From Streptococcus infantis SPAR10 (lineage in GTDB: Bacteria > Bacillota > Bacilli > Lactobacillales > Streptococcaceae), in the NCBI RefSeq assembly GCF_000279535.1, contig NZ_ALCH01000004.1, forward strand, positions 379,501 through 443,500: a stretch of DNA of 64,000 nt. Reading direction: 5' to 3'. A program made the position numbers and the translations under genes. The notes beneath the pieces were generated by a model. The model was not told where the DNA came from. It saw only the letters and a list, made by a program, of their open reading frames with translations, and made no database searches. Shown here piece after piece: positions 9,422 to 18,000 of this stretch. How positions within the stretch are numbered: position 1 is the first letter of the stretch; every line of letters begins with the position of its first letter.

Positions 9422-9899
9422 ATTTTATTATTATCAATTATTAGACGAAAGAGAAGAACAACTGATGAATAAAGCTAGTGCAGAGAGTTTTCATATCTCT
9501 ATCGGATTGTTGTTTCTAGCTTATTTCATAGCAGTGTCAGCACCAAGCCTTTTTAATCCAAGTATGCTTCTCGTTATTATTATCATAGGGACTTTTTACT
9601 TTTTCACCCGTGCTCGCAATCTCGGTGTGACCTACTATAGTCGTTTTCATTTTACAATTTTAGGTTGCCTATTATTAACTCTAGTGATTACAGCTACCTT
9701 GATGCTACAGAACTACCAGTTCAATATCGAAATTTATCAGCACAACCCTCTACATCTTAAATACATTTTTGCTTGGGTATTTACCTATGTCTTTTATCTC
9801 CCTTGGGTCTTTATTGGAAACTTAGGTTTGAAAAGTTATGGTGAATGGGCTCAGAAGAAGTATGAAAAAGATATGGATAAGCTCGAGAGCATGGAATAG
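9411..9899 (+). CDS. Predicted four-segment membrane protein coupled to the XRE gene
   Basis: 162 aa. After a charged N terminus (YYYQLLDEREEQLMNKASAE) there are four hydrophobic segments (about 28-46, 52-66, 81-100 and 119-140) and a charged C terminus. I do not recognise the family with certainty; the DEREE-containing N terminus recalls DUF6773-like proteins. It overlaps the XRE gene by 11 nt, so a regulator/membrane-partner module is likely. Confidence 0.72.
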   Translation: MKNKFYYYQLLDEREEQLMNKASAESFHISIGLLFLAYFIAVSAPSLFNPSMLLVIIIIGTFYFFTRARNLGVTYYSRFHFTILGCLLLTLVITATLMLQNYQFNIEIYQHNPLHLKYIFAWVFTYVFYLPWVFIGNLGLKSYGEWAQKKYEKDMDKLESME

Positions 9900-9911
9900 C
9901 TTGTTAGCTTT

Positions 9912-9940
9912 TTATCAATATCGAGAAAATGTGTTATAAT
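9912..9940 (+). promoter_or_regulatory. Extended -10 promoter of pncB-nadE
   Basis: TTATCA at 9912-9917, 17-bp spacer, TATAAT at 9935-9940 with an upstream TG (9932-9933). Confidence 0.75.
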
Positions 9941-10006
9941 AGTACTAATTTATGAGAAAAGAAGAAACATTTTCATCTTTTTACAAATAGGGAAGAAGGA
10001 CAGTAT

Positions 10007-11467
10007 ATGTACCCAGATGATAGTTTAACTTTGCACACAGATTTGTATCAGATTAACATGATGCAGGTTTACTTCGACCAAGGAATTCATAACAAGAAAG
10101 CGGTTTTTGAAGTTTATTTCCGCCAACAACCTTTTAAAAACGGTTATGCTGTATTTGCAGGTTTGGAACGAATTGTGAAATACCTTGAAAATTTGCGCTT
10201 TTCTGAGAGCGATATTGCTTATTTGGAATCACTTGGTTATCATGGCGCCTTCTTGAAATATCTCCGTAATCTCAAGTTGGAATTGACTGTACGTTCTGCT
10301 CAAGAAGGGGATTTGGTATTTGCCAATGAACCGATTGTTCAAGTGGAAGGTCCTTTGGCTCAGTGTCAATTGGTTGAAACAGCTCTCTTGAACATCGTCA
10401 ACTTTCAAACCTTGATTGCGACTAAGGCGGCTCGTATTCGTTCGGTCATTGAAGATGAGCCTTTGATGGAGTTCGGTACACGTCGTGCGCAAGAAATGGA
10501 TGCAGCTATCTGGGGAACTCGTGCCGCTGTTATTGGTGGAGCCAATGGAACTAGTAATGTGCGTGCTGGTAAGCTCTTTGGAATTCCGGTTTTAGGTACT
10601 CATGCACATGCTTTAGTTCAAGTTTATGGAAATGACTATCAGGCTTTCAAGGCTTATGCCTCAACGCACAAAAACTGTGTATTCCTAGTGGATACCTATG
10701 ATACTCTTCGGATCGGTGTTCCAGCAGCGATTCAGGTTGCGCGTGAACTTGGTGATAAGATTAATTTCCTTGGTGTTCGTATTGACTCTGGAGATATCGC
10801 CTATATTTCTAAAAAAGTTCGTCAACAACTGGATGAGGCTGGATTTACTGATGCTAAGATTTATGCATCCAATGATCTTGATGAAAATACTATCCTCAAC
10901 CTCAAAATGCAAAAAGCTAAGATTGATGTTTGGGGTGTAGGAACTAAGCTCATCACAGCCTATGACCAACCAGCACTTGGGGCAGTATATAAGGTTGTTG
11001 CCATCGAAGATGAGAAGGGTCATATGCGCAATACCATTAAACTTTCAAACAATGCAGAGAAGGTTTCAACGCCTGGTAAGAAACAAGTTTGGCGCATCAC
11101 TAGTCGTGAAAAAGGCAAGTCAGAAGGTGACTACATTACCTATGACGGTGTCGATGTTGCTAGCATGACTGAAATTAAGATGTTCCATCCAACCTATACT
11201 TACATCAAGAAAACTGTTCGTAATTTTGATGCTGTTCCTCTCTTGATAGACATTTTCAAGGAAGGTAAGCTGGTTTATGACTTACCAAGTTTGCCTGAAA
11301 TTCAAGCCTATGCTCGTAAGGAATTTGACAAGCTCTGGGACGAATACAAACGTGTTCTTAACCCACAACATTATCCTGTGGACTTGGCTCGTGATGTATG
11401 GCAAGACAAGATGGACTTGATTGATAAGATGCGTAAGGAAGCTCTAGGCGAAGGAGAAGAAGAATGA
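10007..11467 (+). CDS. pncB: Nicotinate phosphoribosyltransferase
   Basis: Converts nicotinate, PRPP and ATP to nicotinate mononucleotide, the entry step of the Preiss-Handler NAD salvage route. 486 aa, the size of Gram-positive enzymes. Recognisable stretches are [15 protein letters not shown] at the N terminus, [12 protein letters not shown] (about residue 158, with the region of the phosphorylated His conserved as in the family) and [14 protein letters not shown] has a GAAGAAGGA site. Its stop overlaps the nadE start (ATGA). With pncA at 20.6 kb it forms a nicotinamide-to-NAD route. Confidence 0.95.
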   Translation: MYPDDSLTLHTDLYQINMMQVYFDQGIHNKKAVFEVYFRQQPFKNGYAVFAGLERIVKYLENLRFSESDIAYLESLGYHGAFLKYLRNLKLELTVRSAQEGDLVFANEPIVQVEGPLAQCQLVETALLNIVNFQTLIATKAARIRSVIEDEPLMEFGTRRAQEMDAAIWGTRAAVIGGANGTSNVRAGKLFGIPVLGTHAHALVQVYGNDYQAFKAYASTHKNCVFLVDTYDTLRIGVPAAIQVARELGDKINFLGVRIDSGDIAYISKKVRQQLDEAGFTDAKIYASNDLDENTILNLKMQKAKIDVWGVGTKLITAYDQPALGAVYKVVAIEDEKGHMRNTIKLSNNAEKVSTPGKKQVWRITSREKGKSEGDYITYDGVDVASMTEIKMFHPTYTYIKKTVRNFDAVPLLIDIFKEGKLVYDLPSLPEIQAYARKEFDKLWDEYKRVLNPQHYPVDLARDVWQDKMDLIDKMRKEALGEGEEE

Positions 11468-12288
11468 GTTTGCAAGAAACCATTATCCAGCAACTAGGTG
11501 TAAAACCAGTGATTGACGCCAAGGAAGAAATTCGTCGTTCGATTGACTTTTTAAAACGATATTTAAAGAAGCATCCCTTCTTAAAAACGTTTGTGTTAGG
11601 AATCTCTGGAGGTCAAGACTCGACCTTAGCAGGACGCTTGGCTCAACTAGCTATGGAAGAAATGCGAGCAGAAACAGGCGATGATAGTTATAAATTTATC
11701 GCAGTTCGTTTGCCTTATGGAGTGCAAGCTGATGAAGCAGATGCTCAAAAAGCTCTAGCTTTTATCCAGCCAGATGTGAGCCTGGTAGTGAATATCAAGG
11801 AATCTGCTGATGCTATGACAGCAGCAGTTGAAGCAACAGGAAGTCCGGTTTCAGATTTTAACAAAGGAAATATCAAGGCTCGTAGTCGTATGATTGCCCA
11901 ATATGCCCTTGCAGGTGCTCATAGCGGAGCTGTTATCGGGACAGACCATGCAGCGGAAAATATCACAGGTTTCTTTACCAAGTTTGGTGACGGTGGTGCA
12001 GATATTCTCCCACTCTATCGCCTCAATAAACGCCAAGGAAAACAGCTTTTGAAGGAACTTGGAGCTGATCCAGCCCTCTATGAAAAAGTTCCTACAGCAG
12101 ATTTGGAAGAAGAAAAACCAGGTATTGCAGACGAAGTAGCCTTGGGAGTCACTTACAATGAAATTGATGATTACCTCGAAGGTAAACAAGTAAGCCCAGA
12201 AGCCCAAGCAACCATTGAAAAATGGTGGTATAAAGGCCAACACAAACGCCACCTACCAATCACCGTGTTTGATACGTTTTGGGAGTAA
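11464..12288 (+). CDS. nadE: Ammonia-dependent NAD+ synthetase
   Basis: Amidates nicotinate adenine dinucleotide to NAD+ using ATP and ammonia. 274 aa, the length of the single-domain NH3-dependent form (no nitrilase-type glutaminase domain). The P-loop [11 protein letters not shown] (about residues 47-57) is clear, as are [23 protein letters not shown] and the [15 protein letters not shown] terminus. ATG overlaps the pncB stop, so the two are coupled. Confidence 0.96.
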   Translation: MSLQETIIQQLGVKPVIDAKEEIRRSIDFLKRYLKKHPFLKTFVLGISGGQDSTLAGRLAQLAMEEMRAETGDDSYKFIAVRLPYGVQADEADAQKALAFIQPDVSLVVNIKESADAMTAAVEATGSPVSDFNKGNIKARSRMIAQYALAGAHSGAVIGTDHAAENITGFFTKFGDGGADILPLYRLNKRQGKQLLKELGADPALYEKVPTADLEEEKPGIADEVALGVTYNEIDDYLEGKQVSPEAQATIEKWWYKGQHKRHLPITVFDTFWE

Positions 12289-12310
12289 AAAGGTCCGGGG
12301 GACTTTTTTA
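12284..12310 (+). terminator. Terminator after nadE
   Basis: AAAAGGTCC, loop GGG, GGACTTTTTT (one G-U pair). It is followed directly by the CCCGAGC...GCGAGG sequence that recurs near 52300. Confidence 0.75.
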
Positions 12311-12345
12311 GCCCGAGCCTGAAAATAAAAAAGCGAGGTTGAATT

Positions 12346-12888
12346 ATGAAATCCATAGGTACAAAGACATTACATACTGAACGGTTGCTATTGCGACGCT
12401 TTTGTGAAACTGATGCTCAAGCCATGTTTGAAAATTGGGCTTCTAGTCTAAATAATCTAACCTATGTTACTTGGGATCCTCATCCAAATGTTGATTTTAC
12501 AAAGAACTCAATAAGAACTTGGGTAGCATCCTATGACAATCCAAATTACTACAAATGGGCCATTAGTCTCAAAGAAAATCCAGAATATGTCATTGGAGAT
12601 ATTAGTCTGGTCAGTGTGGATGAAGAAAACTCTAGCTGTGAAGTCGGATATATCTTAGGGATGGACTACTGGGGACGAGGACTCATGACAGAAGCCTTGA
12701 AGGCTGTTTTATCATACTGTCTAGATGAGATTGGATTTGAAGAGGTTGATGCTTGCTATGCAAGTTTAAATCCCGCCTCTGGTCGTGTGATGGAAAAGGC
12801 GGGTATGACTTTTTGGAAGACGATTCCAAATGCAGTTGAACGAAAAGGTTATATAGCCGATAAAATTTATTATCAAATCAAAAAATAA
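12346..12888 (+). CDS. RimJ/RimL-type GNAT acetyltransferase, 180 aa
   Basis: Belongs to the GNAT subgroup that acetylates protein N termini or small molecules. It opens LHTERLLLRRFCETDAQAMF, typical of the RimJ/RimL (Acetyltransf_3) group, and has EVGYILGMDYWGRGLMTEAL (CoA-binding region) and NPASGRVMEKAGM. Substrate unknown. The ribosome site is a weak GCGAGG inside a sequence that recurs elsewhere in the window. A bidirectional terminator follows. Confidence 0.88.
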   Translation: MKSIGTKTLHTERLLLRRFCETDAQAMFENWASSLNNLTYVTWDPHPNVDFTKNSIRTWVASYDNPNYYKWAISLKENPEYVIGDISLVSVDEENSSCEVGYILGMDYWGRGLMTEALKAVLSYCLDEIGFEEVDACYASLNPASGRVMEKAGMTFWKTIPNAVERKGYIADKIYYQIKK

Positions 12889-12922
12889 GATGGAAAAGAA
12901 TAACTTTTCCATCTTATTTTTT
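12884..12922 (+). terminator. Bidirectional terminator between the GNAT gene and pepQ
   Basis: Fifteen-bp perfect stem AATAAGATGGAAAAG / CTTTTCCATCTTATT with A and T runs on both sides. It can serve the convergent pepQ gene too. Confidence 0.85.
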
Positions 12923-12934
12923 GTAATATACTTT

Positions 12935-14017
12935 TTAATCAAAATAAAGCAAGTCTTTGCTGGTACTTGTAAAGAGGTCGAAGCCGTCTTTGGTCACAAC
13001 ACCGCAGTCCTCGATACGAACACCGACTTTACCAGGGATATAGATACCAGGTTCAACAGAGAAGCACATGCCTTCTTCGATAACCATGTCGTTTCCTTCC
13101 ATGATAGATGGGAATTCGTGGACATCCATACCGATACCATGACCGAGACGGTGATTGAAGTACTCACCATAGCCAGCTTTTTCGATCACTTCACGGGCAG
13201 CACGGTCTACTTCATGAGCTGTCACACCAGGTTTGATAAAGTAAAGGGCAGCTTGTTGAGCCTCAAGAGTCAAGTTATAAATATCTTTCTTGAATTGGTC
13301 AGGTTTACCGACAGCGACTGTACGAGTCATATCTGATGCATAACCATTGACCATTACACCGAGGTCAAAGAGGAGAAGGGCATTGTTTTCAACCTTATTG
13401 GCTCCAGGAATACCATGAGGATTTGCAGCGTTATCACCTGTCAAAACCATAGTATCAAAACTCATTTCATAGCCTTCACGTTTCATAGCAAAATCAATCT
13501 GCGCAATGATATCTGTTTCAGTATTGTTAAGAGAGATATTGTCAAAACCAACTTTGACAGACTTATCGGCGTAAACACCTGCTACCATCATCTTTTGCAC
13601 TTCGTCAGCTGACTTAATCAATCGCATACGTTGGATCAATGGAGTTAAGTTTTCAAATTCAGCAGTTTCAAAGACAGATTTTAAACCATGGTATTTAGTC
13701 AAGATGAGGTTATCAAACTCAACTGCGACACGTTTGAAATCAAATTGTGGCAAGGCGTTTTGAATTTTTTTCCAAGGATTTTCAGAGTCTACATAACCAA
13801 CAACTGGGAAAGAGACAGTGCTAGTTGCGCGCTCAACTTCAAGAGCTGGAACAAAGAGAAGAGGTTCCTGGTCAGCAAAGACAAAGAGGAACATTTGGCG
13901 TTCGTGTGGATCACTGTAAAAACCAGTGAGGTAATTGATAGTGACGGGGTCAGATACGACTGCGACGTCTAACTTTTCAGATTCGAGATATGTTACAATT
14001 TGTTGTAATTTAGACAT
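12935..14017 (-). CDS. pepQ: Xaa-Pro dipeptidase/aminopeptidase, M24 family
   Basis: Cytoplasmic dinuclear metallopeptidase that splits dipeptides or peptides with proline in second position. 360 aa: an N-terminal creatinase-like domain, then the pita-bread catalytic domain. Metal-ligand motifs are visible: LLFDLGVMVNGYASDMTRT (two Asp), HRLGHGIGMDVHE (His), FSVEPGIY (Glu) and VRIEDCGVV (Glu). The size and start MSKLQQIV fit streptococcal PepQ; PepP-like aminopeptidase activity cannot be excluded. Stands alone on the minus strand. Confidence 0.92.
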   Translation of the reverse strand: MSKLQQIVTYLESEKLDVAVVSDPVTINYLTGFYSDPHERQMFLFVFADQEPLLFVPALEVERATSTVSFPVVGYVDSENPWKKIQNALPQFDFKRVAVEFDNLILTKYHGLKSVFETAEFENLTPLIQRMRLIKSADEVQKMMVAGVYADKSVKVGFDNISLNNTETDIIAQIDFAMKREGYEMSFDTMVLTGDNAANPHGIPGANKVENNALLLFDLGVMVNGYASDMTRTVAVGKPDQFKKDIYNLTLEAQQAALYFIKPGVTAHEVDRAAREVIEKAGYGEYFNHRLGHGIGMDVHEFPSIMEGNDMVIEEGMCFSVEPGIYIPGKVGVRIEDCGVVTKDGFDLFTSTSKDLLYFD

Positions 14018-14091
14018 ATGTTACCTTCTTTCTACCCCTCTATTTTTGCAAAAAATAGTAGAAAATGCAAGAGAGAAGGGGAAAAGAGCTT

Positions 14092-14126
14092 AAAAAAATT
14101 CCAACAGCCGATGGCATGCTGGAATA
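14092..14126 (-). terminator. Terminator of the murT-gatD operon
   Basis: On the minus strand ATTCCAGCA pairs with TGTTGGAAT (one wobble) around a ten-nt loop, followed by seven T residues. Confidence 0.8.
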
Positions 14127-14132
14127 GGAAGT

Positions 14133-14915
14133 TTAGGTAAAATCTGCCTTGCTTTTCACATCGCTGTATTCTTCAGCGACTTCTTGGCTCAGAATATCTT
14201 TATAAGCTGGAAGGACGATGTCCTGACCATACTTTTTCTTGAGGGCAGTAGTGACCAAGCGATAGGCTAAGTTTGCATTACGGGATAAAATAGGTCCGTG
14301 GAAATAAGAACCAAAGACATTTTTATAGTGAACGCCTTCACCGATTTTCTCTTCATTATTTCCGTTTCCGTATACAACATGTCCTAATGGTTTTTGGTCA
14401 TCTGAGAGGAAGGTACGGCCTTGGTGGTTTTCAAAACCATAGTAGGTTTCATCAAACTCTTCGTTATGAATTTTAATGTCACCGATGAAGCGGTTGTTGG
14501 TTTGGTTGAGTGTATAGTGTCCCATAACACCCAAGCCTTCGATGCGTCTTCCTGAAGCTTCGATATAGTATTGACCCAGTAATTGGAAACCGCCACAGAT
14601 GGCTAGGACGACTCCATCATTTTGGATAAAGTTATCGATGCTTACTTTTTTAGCAGGCAAATCACCAGCAATGATACTTTGTTCAAAGTCTTGGCCACCA
14701 CCGAAAAAGGCGATATCGTAATGATTTTCATCGAAATCATCGTGGAGAGAAACGATGTCAACTGTTACGTGAGCACCCAGCTTTTCAGCCACATACTTGA
14801 GCATGAGGATATTCCCATTATCCCCGTAGGTATTCATGAGATTGCCATAGAGGTGGGCAATATTTAACTGGTAAGGATAGTTACCGTTTTTTGAGGAAAG
14901 TGAAGTATAAACCAT
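14133..14915 (-). CDS. gatD: Lipid II isoglutaminyl synthase, glutaminase subunit GatD
   Basis: Class I glutamine amidotransferase that supplies ammonia to MurT for amidation of the alpha-carboxyl of D-Glu in lipid II, giving D-isoglutamine; in pneumococci this is needed for normal cross-linking and beta-lactam resistance. 260 aa. The nucleophile elbow [12 protein letters not shown] places Cys at about 107, and GSYFHGP gives the catalytic His at about 206. Start ATG shares one base with the murT stop (TAATG), so the subunits are translationally coupled. Confidence 0.95.
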   Translation of the reverse strand: MVYTSLSSKNGNYPYQLNIAHLYGNLMNTYGDNGNILMLKYVAEKLGAHVTVDIVSLHDDFDENHYDIAFFGGGQDFEQSIIAGDLPAKKVSIDNFIQNDGVVLAICGGFQLLGQYYIEASGRRIEGLGVMGHYTLNQTNNRFIGDIKIHNEEFDETYYGFENHQGRTFLSDDQKPLGHVVYGNGNNEEKIGEGVHYKNVFGSYFHGPILSRNANLAYRLVTTALKKKYGQDIVLPAYKDILSQEVAEEYSDVKSKADFT

Positions 14916-16258
14916 TAGTTCATCTCCTTTCTAACAAGTTGACGATTGGCTAGTAGTTCTCGGAATTCCAGCATGGCCGTATAAGTCGCAAGGATATAAG
15001 CATGCTTGCAGTCTTGGTTCTCGATAGTCTTGAGAACTTGCTCTAGGCTACTTGTTTCAGTGATTTTATCAGCTGGGTAGCCAGTCACTCGAAGACGACG
15101 AGCAATTTCAGAATGACGAACGCCACCAGCGTTGATTTCTGGAATATCCATGTCAGTAACTTGTTCAAAATCAGCATCCCAAATCCAGCTGGTATCTATT
15201 CCGTCAGCATAGTTGGCATTGAGAAGAACAGAAAGGCTAAATGGATAAGGAGCTAGTTTTATCATTTCAATAGCTTGGGTAGCACCAACAGGATTCTTGA
15301 TGAGAACCAGTGTGCATTCCTTGTCACCGATTTGGAAGGTTTCTTGTCGTCCAAAAACAGCTCGACTCTTATCAAATCCTTGCTTAATCAGTTGAGAATC
15401 TGCACCGAGGAAACGGGTAATGGCTACCGCAGCTAGAGCATTATAGATGTTGTAGAGTCCACCGATTTGGATACCGTATTCCTGACCATCGATAACAAAA
15501 CGAGAACGATTGTTGGTCAACTCAACCAATTCTGTCAGACGGTAGTCCAAGTCAGGACGTTTGCATCCACAGTTTTCACAAATATAAGCTCCCAAATTGG
15601 CATAAGTGTTGAGCTCATATTTCAAAATACTTTGACAGTCTGGACAGAGAATACCTTCAGTATTGTAGTGAGCAAGCTTTGCTGGACCTTTTTCCGTATC
15701 AAAGCCAAAATACTGAACAGGATTTGGAATTGCAGGCTTGTAGAAAAGCGGACTATCACCGTTCAGCAGAACAGTAGCAGTAGGAACTTTTCGAATAGCG
15801 TCCAAAATCATGTTGTAGGTCGTATAAATCTCACCGTAGCGATCCATTTGATCTCGGAAAATATTGGTGATAACGAAAAGACTAGGCTGGATGTAGTCAC
15901 AGATACGTGAGAGACTAGCTTCGTCGATTTCAAGGACTGCAATATTTTTTCCAGTTTTTGAAGATTTGGCTGTCAAGAAGGTAGTTGTAATCCCTGTGAT
16001 CATGTTGGCACCACTTGGATTAGTTAAAACTTGACCATAAATTTCCTTAAGGATACCGACAGTGAGAGCGGTTGTCAAGGTTTTTCCATTGGTACCAGTT
16101 ACCACAACAATCTCATAGTTCTTCGCTAAATGTTGTAAAATATCTTTATCAAATTGAAGGGCAAGTTTTCCAGGGAGCGTACTTCCACGTCCAAGACGAC
16201 TCAAAATAAAGTGAGAAGAACGCCCAGCCAGAAGGCCCAGAGTAGTTTTTAATTTCAT
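14915..16258 (-). CDS. murT: Lipid II isoglutaminyl synthase, Mur-ligase-like subunit MurT
   Basis: ATP-dependent amidating subunit of the MurT-GatD complex, acting on lipid II at the inner face of the membrane. 447 aa. Mur-ligase P-loop [13 protein letters not shown] (about 53-65), a zinc-ribbon insertion with CPDC (Cys205/208) and CENC (Cys227/230), and a C-terminal DUF1727 domain that contacts GatD. The ATG begins six nt after an extended -10 box and there is no Shine-Dalgarno, so the mRNA may be leaderless. First gene of a two-gene operon. Confidence 0.95.
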   Translation of the reverse strand: MKLKTTLGLLAGRSSHFILSRLGRGSTLPGKLALQFDKDILQHLAKNYEIVVVTGTNGKTLTTALTVGILKEIYGQVLTNPSGANMITGITTTFLTAKSSKTGKNIAVLEIDEASLSRICDYIQPSLFVITNIFRDQMDRYGEIYTTYNMILDAIRKVPTATVLLNGDSPLFYKPAIPNPVQYFGFDTEKGPAKLAHYNTEGILCPDCQSILKYELNTYANLGAYICENCGCKRPDLDYRLTELVELTNNRSRFVIDGQEYGIQIGGLYNIYNALAAVAITRFLGADSQLIKQGFDKSRAVFGRQETFQIGDKECTLVLIKNPVGATQAIEMIKLAPYPFSLSVLLNANYADGIDTSWIWDADFEQVTDMDIPEINAGGVRHSEIARRLRVTGYPADKITETSSLEQVLKTIENQDCKHAYILATYTAMLEFRELLANRQLVRKEMN

Positions 16259-16264
16259 GTTTCT

Positions 16265-16273
16265 ATTATATCA
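16265..16273 (-). promoter_or_regulatory. Extended -10 promoter of murT-gatD (leaderless arrangement)
   Basis: Minus-strand TGATATAAT, with TATAAT at 16265-16270. No convincing -35. Only six nt separate the hexamer from the murT ATG, so transcription should begin at or beside the start codon. Confidence 0.65.
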
Positions 16274-16312
16274 TAAAAGCCAGAAAAGACAGATTTGAGA
16301 TTTTAGAAAAAG

Positions 16313-16341
16313 AAAAACAGCCCAAGGAGGGCTGCTTTTTA
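16313..16341 (-). terminator. Terminator after the disulfide reductase gene
   Basis: Minus-strand CAGCCC / GGGCTG stem with a five-nt loop followed by TTTTTC. Confidence 0.75.
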
Positions 16342-16344
16342 TTA

Positions 16345-17661
16345 TTAAATCGCAAACAAGTCATTCAAGTTCTCAGCCAAGGTTGGGTGAGTGAAGATTT
16401 GTTTTGTGAAGTAAGTATACGGAATCTTGTTGTCCATAGCGACAGTGATGATATTGATGATTTCTTGAGAACCTTCAGAAAAGATTGTTGCGCCAAGAAT
16501 TTCTTTTGTTTCAGTATTGACAACAGCTTTGAAGGCTCCACGAAGATCACCATTTACATGACCACGAGGCATAGTAGCAACAGGGATTTCTTTAACAGCG
16601 TATGGAAGTTTCAAATCAGCTGCTTGGCTTTCAGTCAAACCAACTTGTGAAAGTGCTGGTGTGATGAACATGGTGTTTGGAACATTGAGACGGTCTTCAA
16701 GTGTGTAACTGCCATCACCAGCAAGGTAGCTGAAGACAACACGGAAGTCATCTAGTGAAATGTAGGTAAATTGAAGTCCACCGTTGACATCTCCAACGGC
16801 AAAGACACCAGGAACGTTTGTTTGACAATGTTTGTCCACCTTGATAGCACCACGTTCAGTTAGTTGAATATCCGTATTTTCAAGATGAAGTGGCTCTACA
16901 TTTGGTTTACGTCCAGTTGCGTAGAGAAGGGTGTCAAAACGGTAGGTTTCATTCTCTGTCACGACAAGAACTTGATCACCATCGTTTTTGATTTCAGTAG
17001 TATGGATATTTTGAAGCAGTTCAATGCCGTCTTCTTCCATGTATTGTTTAGCAAGAGCAGCAATAGAAGGTTCTGCGCGAGGTAGGAAAGTATCTAGAGC
17101 ATCTAGGACTGTTACCTTGCTTCCAAGTTTATTGTAGAGACCAGCAAACTCAAGACCGATATTTCCACCACCAAGGATTCCGAGTTTTTCTGGTAATTGT
17201 TCCAAGTTTTGGATACCAGTTGAATCAAAGACATTCTTGCTAGTAGATAGTCCTGGAATAGGCAAAACGTTTGAAACAGCACCAGTGTTGATGACGATTG
17301 TTTCAGCAGTTAGTTCTTGTTTTTCATCACCAACTTGAATTTCGATGACTTTATTAGACACAAAGTGGGCTTCAGCATCAATGATATCAACTCCAGTACC
17401 AGCAATCGTAGCATAGTTTTTACCATTGAGGCGGCTCGTAATTGTATTTTTTGTTGCCATAACCTCGTCAAATGACAAGTCCTTTTCTGCGGCAACTAAC
17501 AAGGTTTTAGTTGGAATACAACCGATGTTGATACAAGTTCCACCGTACATAGCCTTGTTGCGCTCGATAAGGGCAACTTTTTTACCAGCTGAAGCTAGTT
17601 TCCCAGCAAGCGTCTTACCTGCCTTACCAAATCCAATGACAATTAAATCGTATGTTAACAT
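16345..17661 (-). CDS. har: Flavoprotein disulfide reductase, Har/RclA type (hypothiocyanous acid reductase)
   Basis: FAD- and NAD(P)H-dependent class I pyridine nucleotide-disulfide reductase. 438 aa, with the FAD-binding N terminus VIGFGKAGKTLAGKLA, the redox-active pair in GGTCINIGCIPTK (Cys43 and Cys48), the NAD(P)H-binding GGGNIGLEFAG, and a dimerisation domain ending in FTHPTLAENLNDL. Close in length and motifs to E. coli RclA and to the pneumococcal Har enzyme that reduces HOSCN made by host lactoperoxidase; that function is inferred. Monocistronic, with AGGAGG at 17670-17675. Confidence 0.85.
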   Translation of the reverse strand: MLTYDLIVIGFGKAGKTLAGKLASAGKKVALIERNKAMYGGTCINIGCIPTKTLLVAAEKDLSFDEVMATKNTITSRLNGKNYATIAGTGVDIIDAEAHFVSNKVIEIQVGDEKQELTAETIVINTGAVSNVLPIPGLSTSKNVFDSTGIQNLEQLPEKLGILGGGNIGLEFAGLYNKLGSKVTVLDALDTFLPRAEPSIAALAKQYMEEDGIELLQNIHTTEIKNDGDQVLVVTENETYRFDTLLYATGRKPNVEPLHLENTDIQLTERGAIKVDKHCQTNVPGVFAVGDVNGGLQFTYISLDDFRVVFSYLAGDGSYTLEDRLNVPNTMFITPALSQVGLTESQAADLKLPYAVKEIPVATMPRGHVNGDLRGAFKAVVNTETKEILGATIFSEGSQEIINIITVAMDNKIPYTYFTKQIFTHPTLAENLNDLFAI

Positions 17662-17685
17662 TTTTAAATCCTCCTGTTTGATTTC

Positions 17686-17694
17686 ATTCTAGCA
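17686..17694 (-). promoter_or_regulatory. Extended -10 promoter of the har-like gene
   Basis: Minus-strand TGCTAGAAT with the hexamer TAGAAT at 17686-17691. A TTGTGA about 19 bp upstream is a weak -35. Confidence 0.5.
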
Positions 17695-17844
17695 CAAGAA
17701 AAAAATTTTTTCACAATTCTGCTACGGGAAAAAATATTGGACTAATTTAGTCTCACGAAAGCTTTTGAGAATTAAGTTCAAAAAATAGAAAAATCGTTTA
17801 CATGATTTAATCAAGTGGTTAGACTATCTTTTGGCCCTCTCTTA

Positions 17845-17853
17845 TGTTATACT
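17845..17853 (+). promoter_or_regulatory. Extended -10 promoter of the DEAD-box helicase gene
   Basis: TGTTATACT, hexamer TATACT at 17848-17853, with no good -35. It predicts a 5' UTR of about 140 nt. Confidence 0.6.
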
Positions 17854-17859
17854 AGATAA

Positions 17860-18000
17860 GTTGCAAAGAAAGCAGTACTTTTCTTTAGTGGAAAAGAAGC
17901 AACACGGTCTTTCATAAAAACTGAAAGTACGTCATGACAAGAAAAGTATAAACTAAGCGCTATAGGATGGCTTCGCACCATCTTTAGAAAGAAGAATAAC
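17860..18000 (+). promoter_or_regulatory. Structured 5' leader of the DEAD-box helicase
   Basis: About 140 nt without an ORF. GTTGC (17860-17864) can pair with GCAAC (17899-17903) enclosing a CTTTTC/GGAAAAG hairpin; alternatively GTACTTT (17875-17881) pairs with AAAGTAC (17934-17940). A GATGG/CCATC hairpin precedes the ribosome site. The two pairings exclude each other. Confidence 0.4.

Noticed and set aside
12890..13336. 148-aa plus-strand ORF opposite pepQ
   Set aside because: Wholly antisense to a well-supported gene, begins in the terminator and has no ribosome site.
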